From contig JAFREE010000309.1 of the NCBI GenBank assembly GCA_019400425.1, forward strand, positions 1-13,709: a DNA stretch of 13,709 nucleotides, in the 5' to 3' direction. The notes under the pieces are model-generated. The model was not told the DNA's origin. It did not search any database and saw only the letters and a program-made list of their open reading frames with translations. Origin of the DNA: Hymenochaete sp. R1 (lineage: Eukaryota; Basidiomycota; Agaricomycetes; Hymenochaetales; Hymenochaetaceae). A program made the position numbers and the translations under genes. Shown piece after piece: positions 8,930 to 13,709 of this stretch (the first letter of the stretch is position 1; each line of letters starts with the position of its first letter).

Positions 8930-9540
8930 AGTGATTCTGAATGTCCGGTACAACACGGCAACGTGCACATCTTCCTCAATCCCATGCCCGAACGCTCTAA
9001 TGCGGAGACCTGTTCCACGACTGCTCCTATGGTCGTTAAGTTGAAGGCGTCTGCACTCCGGGAAGCGAAAACAAGTATAAGAAGAAGAACGCACGATGAG
9101 ACAGTTCCTCCCAATCCGACGTAGTTCCCAAGCGATGCTGCCAAAACAGTGCTCCTTGATCCAATATGCTCATACTCGCCAATCTTCATGGGGTGGTAAT
9201 TGAACTTCCCCCTAAACGTTTTATACGGTGGCCTCCAAAGTCCACATGTACAGGAACACGTTCTTTCGTCGTCTGTTTATCGAATGAGGCGAGTCGGGAC
9301 CCATTTGAAGGATGATGCGCATACTTAATGACGCGTACCTCGCCAATGAGCCTTGTACCGTACCTCCCAGAGAGGTGAGTACCGCGTGCCTTGGGTCCAT
9401 TGTCCTCAGGTCACCGCGCACTACGGCGCCGCTGCAGATGACCTGCTTGCCGCCGAGGATGTTGTTATGTGACCTTGCTACAGTCGCGCGTCGTGATTAT
9501 TTGTAGTACTAGTCTGTGACTTGTTCTGCTCGGCTCAGCG
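8930..9540 (-). pseudogene. DCTN5: Decayed dynactin subunit 5 (p25) gene
   Basis: Conserved pieces of the dynactin p25 left-handed beta-helix protein, part of the pointed-end complex of the dynein adaptor dynactin, appear in order on the minus strand but in shifting frames. At the start are SRRATVARSHNNILGGK and VICSGAVVRGDLR (9496-9400), preceded in frame by TAA (9499-9497) and TAG where the family has a GNKV-type segment. A one-base shift near 9365-9375 leads to GRYGTRLIGEVRVIK. A plausible intron (9324-9233) then joins to PPYKTFRGKFNYHPMKIG and EYEHIGSRSTVLAASLGNYVG, whose spacing matches human DCTN5 (PPFKKF...FPLHIG...VVNAAQIGSYV). Another one-base shift near 9113-9119 is needed to reach IGRNCLI. 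Beyond that the frame is poorly conserved. No start codon is evident. Nonsense codons plus two shifts argue for a dead copy; sequencing error alone would have to strike several times. A working copy presumably exists elsewhere, which I infer and cannot see. Confidence 0.75.
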
Positions 9541-9627
9541 TGACGGACGACCTAGGCGATCGGAGTCAGTGGGCTTGACTGTCTCCCTTCAGAGAACGAC
9601 TGACCTGCTCAGCAGCGCCAACAGAGT

Positions 9628-9697
9628 TGTTATCGATCTGTTAACGTTGTCGCGTGAAATGGTTGTTAAACGCCTGTTATTGTGTGACATGTCGCGT
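9628..9697 (+). repeat. Iteron-like short direct repeats (TGTTA x4, TGTCGCGT x2)
   Basis: TGTTA starts at 9628, 9639, 9664 and 9675, so an 11-bp-spaced pair recurs exactly 36 bp later. TGTCGCGT at 9648-9655 recurs at 9690-9697. The copies between these strings are diverged. Spaced short repeats near an end are typical of the subterminal regions of CACTA-type elements, where an element protein binds; that link is inference. Confidence 0.5.
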
Positions 9698-9708
9698 CAG
9701 TAACGCGT

Positions 9709-9730
9709 CGCGCAAATTTAAATTTGCGCG
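9709..9730. repeat. Perfect 22-bp palindrome ahead of the TATA box
   Basis: The arm CGCGCAAATTT is followed without spacer by its exact reverse complement AAATTTGCGCG. The next flanking bases (T9708, T9731) do not pair, so the symmetry is exactly 22 bp. It ends 11 bp before TATAAAA. It could be an operator for a dimeric DNA-binding protein or part of an element terminus. Confidence 0.85.
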
Positions 9731-9803
9731 TGATGGACCAATATAAAATTGATCACGTCGAAGTTTTCGAGGCCCGTTTTCTGAGTCTTGCATCTTTGAC
9801 CAA

Positions 9804-11549
9804 ATGTACGACTATGATAATCCTCTTTTTCGCAGCCAATACCCGACTGACACGGACGACCTCAACGGCGACAACTACTTTCCAGAGTCGCCCGCGCTCA
9901 CTAATAATAGTGCTCCATCTTCCGAGGGAGGTAATCTAGGTCAGCCTCTTCACCTCGGATCCGCGTCTCAACAGCACGCTCTGTCTCGATCCCAGACGCC
10001 GGCCGCGTACCCCGATAACCGGATACTCATTCCGAATGGAAGCGGTAACCGTAGTTCGTCGTATGCGAACAGCTTCGCTCAAGGAAACTACCCAATGAGT
10101 GCAACATCGTCCGCATACTCCGGCACCCATTCGCATTCCGCAAGTTTACACCGGCCTTCGAGCACTCCTCCCATACACGTCACTGCAATTATGCAGAGAC
10201 TAGAACAGCTGGAAAACGCAGTCAAACGCCAAAATACAACAATCGCAGTCATCCAGTCTCGTCTCGACGAGGACGATTCCAACGACGGGGACAGCGAAAG
10301 TCTCGAGGTATCAAAGCGTAGACGCAAAAAAACAAGAAAAGGAAACGAAGAACCACTGTACATCCTGAGTGCGCCGTTGCGACTCCTGGACCCGACGCAA
10401 AAGTCTGTCAGACAAAGTTTGCAGGTACAGGTGTATGCGTATATCATCTACATCGTACTTATAGTCTCCCTTGCAGAGAATCACGGAAGCCGAGCTATGT
10501 GCCGTTTCTAAACTCAACAAAAAAAATATTGGCGAGTACATACCAGCGACGGCTGGTGATTTCGAAGAGGACGGGAAAACGTACTTGAGACCAGATCTCA
10601 CAAAAGACGTAGACGACCCCACGAACTCCCGAGTTGTCGAGCGCGTTGCGGGCAAGGTGTATGCAGACCAAACGAATAAGGTCAATCATGCGCCTACCAA
10701 ATCGATCCACGCCCAGACTAACGTCCTTACGCATTCCCAGGCTTCTCCTTCGTTCTCTCTTACCGTGGAAAACATTCCCTTCACAATCGGAGATGTTTCT
10801 TCGTTTACGAAAGAGCACCTTCGATCGTGGAGAAAAGAATACGATATATGTACGAACGCCGTTTCCAAGGCGAATCGCGACGGAAAAAAACGCAGGGCCA
10901 GACGCGCGAGACGGCAGCACGACGTGAGTCAGATGAGAGGACTTGTTATCACGATAGACCCTCGATGCTAATTCACGACGTCGAAGCTGAAGGACACTCG
11001 TCGCGCAGTTGTGGCTGACTACGTGCAGAAGTTCGGGAGAGACCCCGCCCCGTTTTTGCACACGCCCTTCATGTCGGAGGCACTCAGTGATGTCGATCTC
11101 GACGACTCGAGTGCCATGACAGGCTCGAACCCGAGACGGCGCGAGTTGGAGAAAAGCGCAGGATACGAGGGTCCCGAAGCCATAGTCGAGAGAGTCCGAC
11201 CCGGATACAGATCTTCGTCAGTGAGTTACAGCCTATAGGTAGTAATATACACGTACTGGTACTGAAGTACGAGTCTCCTCGTCGCACTTATCCGTACAAG
11301 GTCAACGACGCAATGGATGAGCTAGACAATTTAGCTCGGCAAAGGAAGGCAAAAAACAGTAATGGTTTGACCGCCGCCAAAAAACCCAGGGCATACGTAG
11401 GCGCGGTAAACAACGACCTCGATCGTACATGGATGCCACTCACTGTCTTCAAAAGTATGGTCAGCAGAGAGTGGATGATAAGAAAGTTTGGTATGCAAGG
11501 TGTCGATGACGCAATGAGTAAGTTGTTGGATGGTCCTCCCGGATGGTGA
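9804..11549 (+). CDS. Basic coiled-coil protein of unknown function, 4 exons, 527 aa
   Basis: Exons 9804-10424, 10477-10923, 10987-11220 and 11268-11549 join to exactly 528 codons with stop. The three introns (52, 63 and 47 bp) are GT-AG and all lie in phase 0. Donors are GTACAG, GTGAGT and GTGAGT; the second intron has a GCTAAT branch site. The N-terminal 125 residues are Ser/Asn/Pro-rich and probably disordered. A coiled coil follows (about 127-157, MQRLEQLENAVKRQN), then an acidic patch (156-167) and a basic cluster KRRRKKTRK (171-179) that resembles a nuclear signal. A more conserved-looking core starts at EPLYILSAPLRLLDPTQK. Exon 2 ends in a second basic run (KKRRARRARR), and exons 3-4 give VADYVQKFGRDPAPFLHTPF and a C-terminus ending GPPGW. 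I recall Agaricomycete hypothetical proteins of this general plan but can name no domain. The transposase gene lies convergent, 111 bp away. The model rests on matching phase and splice signals; function is unknown. Confidence 0.75.
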
Positions 11550-11660
11550 AACACGGTAAATCAGCTACAGTACTAGTACGGGTAAATGCGAAGATTGTCG
11601 ACAAGTAACATGGATGCCATCAAGGCTCCTTAAAAACCTCCATCCTTCGCGGGCACTCAG

Positions 11661-13709
11661 CTATAATCGTCGTACATAAGAAGCAAATGACACAATACAT
11701 ACTCTTGACAATCCTATCGTGATCCACAATAAGCGTTGAGGGGTCGAACGATTTGTCGCTCCGTCGTTGTGTTCCAATTCTGCGTCCGAATCACTTAACG
11801 CCGTGTAGTTCGACGTATCATCAGCGGGATATATTGTCCTAGGTGCTCTCAGAGTGACCGTTAATCGAGCTGCTTGAGACTTGATGGCCGAAGGGAGTAT
11901 CAAGGGAAACGGACCTTCGTCCGCGCCAGTCAGGGACAAGCTCGTATTGTACATCCACAGATTAACTTCTAGCTCGGGACTACGGTCACGTCGTTGGAGA
12001 GGTAAGTCACGGTGGAAAAAGAAAGGGCTTACTAAGGATCCCAGATGTCTGCAATTGGATGAGCAAACCGCTTGAACCACCGTACATATAAATACATGAC
12101 TGGGGCCCGCTGAAGATGGTCTTGCTTGTGCGTAAATATATGTGTGACTTGGCCGGCGTATACTTGTCCATCGGATTCAGTCTGTACAATCGAATTAGGA
12201 GCTCTACCTGGATCCGATTTGGCTACGACACGTCGACCCTTTATAGACGTGTGTGGGTGAAGCATAGCCAAAGTAGTCAAGTGATTCGCAGCAGACGACG
12301 GCAAAGACGGGCTGTTGCTGATCTGCGCATCAGGATGAGTATTCGAGAAGTACGACACCAAAGCGTCCTGCAATTCCATTGGCAGCGTCCTACGTTCCAA
12401 TATTGGAATGTCATCCTCATCTATTAGGTCGTCCCAGTATAAGCGCGACCCAAAGACATCCATGAGACTCGAAAAACTCAACCGTCACCGATAGTATTGG
12501 CGTCGACCTCATCAGCAAAAGCGTATGCCGCATAGGCCAGCGCACCCACAGTTCCTCGGTCATCTCCCGTTGCTTTAAGCATGAGACGTGCCGCGTCCCG
12601 GAGACACCCTGGCTTGTCCGCAACTTCATGTATCTGACATACAGAATGAGACAGAAACGTTATGCAATAAGTTTAAAAGAGACCTTCCTGTCTTCGAAGT
12701 GCAGCGTAACGGAAATATGAACGCATGAACGAGCACTCGATGTCCCCGCCGGAATGATTATTAGTTCGAATCCCTTTCAAAACTTTATTTAGACGTTCGG
12801 TCGCAAATGTCCATATCCCATAAACCGGGCCAAAATCAAGTAGTTGATCAAAAACGTGTGTAACCCAGTGATGATTGGGTTTCACACTGGTCGGATGGAG
12901 CTAGGAAACAATCACATTAGAACATAAAGAAAATCGAGCGGTCTAAAATATGAACCTCTTGAAAGACCTCGAGATAATCCGTAAGAAGTTCTTTCGCGCG
13001 ACTGATCTCGACGCGCCTAACAGTCCGCCCTAGTATTATTTTGAGAGCGGCGGCGAGCTTAAGAAAGTTTTCCGCATCTCCTTCTTCCATACGTGGCAGA
13101 GGCCGAGGGTCTTGAGTTCCGCTAACTAGCCATTTAGCGTAAGTCGTTTTGAACTCATCTCGCGCAGCAGGGAGCCACTCTCGCCACAGTAAGGGTACCT
13201 GCATGTAAGTCGTTAGAGCTAATCCATATGTGCAGATTGTGAAACTCACGAGAACAGGCAATATAACAGTAAACATCGCCTTGTATTCGTCAGCAGACAG
13301 AGAGCCTCCAGCGGGATATCCGATATTCTGAGGCACTCGTCCCACCCACGAGGGCATCTCCATCTTCAAATGCACAACATTCAAGGGTTAGATCACAAAG
13401 GGCGGTACAATAGTTATACGAACACTCCACCTTTTTCATGTATGAGTGCAGCTGATCGAGCTCCCGAGGCAATTTCTCGGTTCGGCGCCTCAGCGCAAGA
13501 CCATGAATCCAGCATTCGAGCCATTGTGTCTTACAGATACCTGACGAGAAGAATGATATGAATTCCATACATAGGATTCCGAACGGTCCAGGATGCTCAC
13601 CGAGAAGGATGTTGTGCATGGGATCTATGATGTGTCGCGATCACAGTGCGTGTTGCAGTATGATGATGACGATACAGGCGGAAAGCCTAAGACCTCCTAC
13701 TAGCGAGCT
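11661..13709 (-). pseudogene. Tnp2/CACTA-like transposase, C-terminal half, one frameshift
   Basis: A large intron-rich transposase gene of the kind common in Agaricomycetes enters from the right edge. Clear exons on the minus strand are: up to 13601 (DPMHNILLG), 13540-13431 (ICKTQWLECW), 13363-13250 (MEMPSWVGRVPQNIGYPAGG), 13198-12956 (ending LLTDYLEVFQE), 12900-12684 (VKPNHHWVTHVFDQ, FGPVYGIWTFATERLNKVLK), 12623-12033 and 11979-11661. Introns are 51-67 bp and phases agree at every join; the 12683-12624 intron needs an AAG acceptor. In exon 12623-12033 the frame ends GDG-TGA at 12480-12478. The expected continuation (LSFSSLMDVFG) is open one base off from 12481, so one base is missing. Downstream frame is intact through PELEVNLWMYN to TAG at 11663-11661. 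Upstream of DPMHN the frame meets TGA at 13643-13641 unless an intron ends at CATAG (13625). The DDE-containing N-terminal half is off the window. It may be a recently broken copy, or the lesion may be a sequence error. Confidence 0.8.

Larger units (their letters stand above)
9541..9803 (+). promoter_or_regulatory. Repeat-rich promoter of the 527-aa gene with TATA box
   Basis: TATAAAA at 9742-9748, with CCAAT overlapping it at 9738-9742, lies 56 bp before the ATG at 9804. Just upstream are a 22-bp palindrome (9709-9730), two copies of TGTCGCGT (9648-9655, 9690-9697), four copies of TGTTA (9628, 9639, 9664, 9675) and ACGCGT (9703-9708). This is a richer set of elements than in front of the housekeeping genes here and suggests specific binding by a factor, perhaps one encoded by the element itself. 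Confidence 0.5.
9541..13709. mobile_element. Putative Tnp2/CACTA-like element, incomplete in the window
   Basis: The transposase half-gene, the convergent 527-aa gene and the repeat-rich upstream segment may together form the left part of one DNA transposon. The transposase alone is enough to call an element here. Inclusion of the 527-aa gene and the left limit near 9541 (where the dynactin relic fades) are guesses. I found no CACTA terminal inverted repeat or target-site duplication, and the right end is outside the window. Confidence 0.4.

Noticed and set aside
8648..9189. Minus-strand ORFs of 148 and 90 codons as separate genes, one with a hydrophobic stretch
   Set aside because: Their recognisable parts are frame fragments of the dynactin p25 relic; the hydrophobic stretch lies outside conserved sequence and is probably frame-shifted.
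9724..9939. Plus-strand 71-codon ORF overlapping the start of the 527-aa gene
   Set aside because: It overlaps the TATA region and runs in another frame through a clearly spliced coding exon.
10495..11061. Minus-strand 188-codon ORF opposite exon 2 of the 527-aa gene
   Set aside because: It crosses an intron and shows no motif; the plus-strand exons join in phase at all three introns.
9500..11575. AGTACTAGT string at about 9506 and again near 11570 as possible element ends
   Set aside because: Nine bases, itself nearly symmetric, and one copy lies between two genes; too short to support terminal repeats.
12417..12629. Minus-strand 70-codon ORF bridging the transposase frameshift
   Set aside because: It is a third frame across the break, not the conserved frame on either side.
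1..13709. CRISPR array, tRNA, rRNA or bacterial operon features
   Set aside because: No regularly spaced repeats, cloverleaf or rRNA core sequences seen; the intron content shows the DNA is eukaryotic.

Overview
The window reads as nuclear DNA of a basidiomycete fungus, most likely an Agaricomycete. Protein-coding genes are cut by many short GT-AG introns (about 47-67 bp) with CTAAC/CTGAC-like branch sites. The housekeeping proteins resemble fungal orthologues, and the right end carries a multi-intron Tnp2/CACTA-like transposase of a type I associate with mushroom genomes. The lineage call is inference; I ran no search.

Left half (472-4986) is conserved and compact. A clamp-loader subunit gene (human RFC2 / yeast RFC4 type) runs leftwards in eight exons. 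Head-to-head with it, 85 bp away, a mitochondrial-type seryl-tRNA synthetase runs rightwards in three exons. The Ran GTPase-activating protein RNA1 follows on the same strand in two exons. All three can be spliced into uninterrupted frames of 337, 501 and 396 residues with family motifs intact. The gap between the first two holds an ACGCGT (MCB-type) box.

Middle (4987-8782) is less certain. It has about 1 kb of non-coding DNA with nested inverted repeats and an AT-rich 30-bp palindrome, a single-exon 444-codon orphan ORF on the minus strand, and a pyrimidine-rich promoter. After a gap of about 1.1 kb comes a candidate small hydrophobic protein gene whose 5' leader intron is convincing.

Right part (about 8930-13709) looks like an accessory, transposon-influenced region. 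A decayed copy of dynactin subunit p25 (DCTN5) lies on the minus strand, with a nonsense codon and at least two frame breaks. Next come short direct repeats, a perfect 22-bp palindrome and a TATA box in front of a four-exon gene for a 527-residue basic, coiled-coil protein of unknown function. Convergent with it, and leaving the window at its right edge, is the C-terminal half of the transposase; its exons join in frame except for one one-base frameshift. The 527-residue gene and the transposase may be two genes of one mobile element, but no element ends could be defined inside the window.
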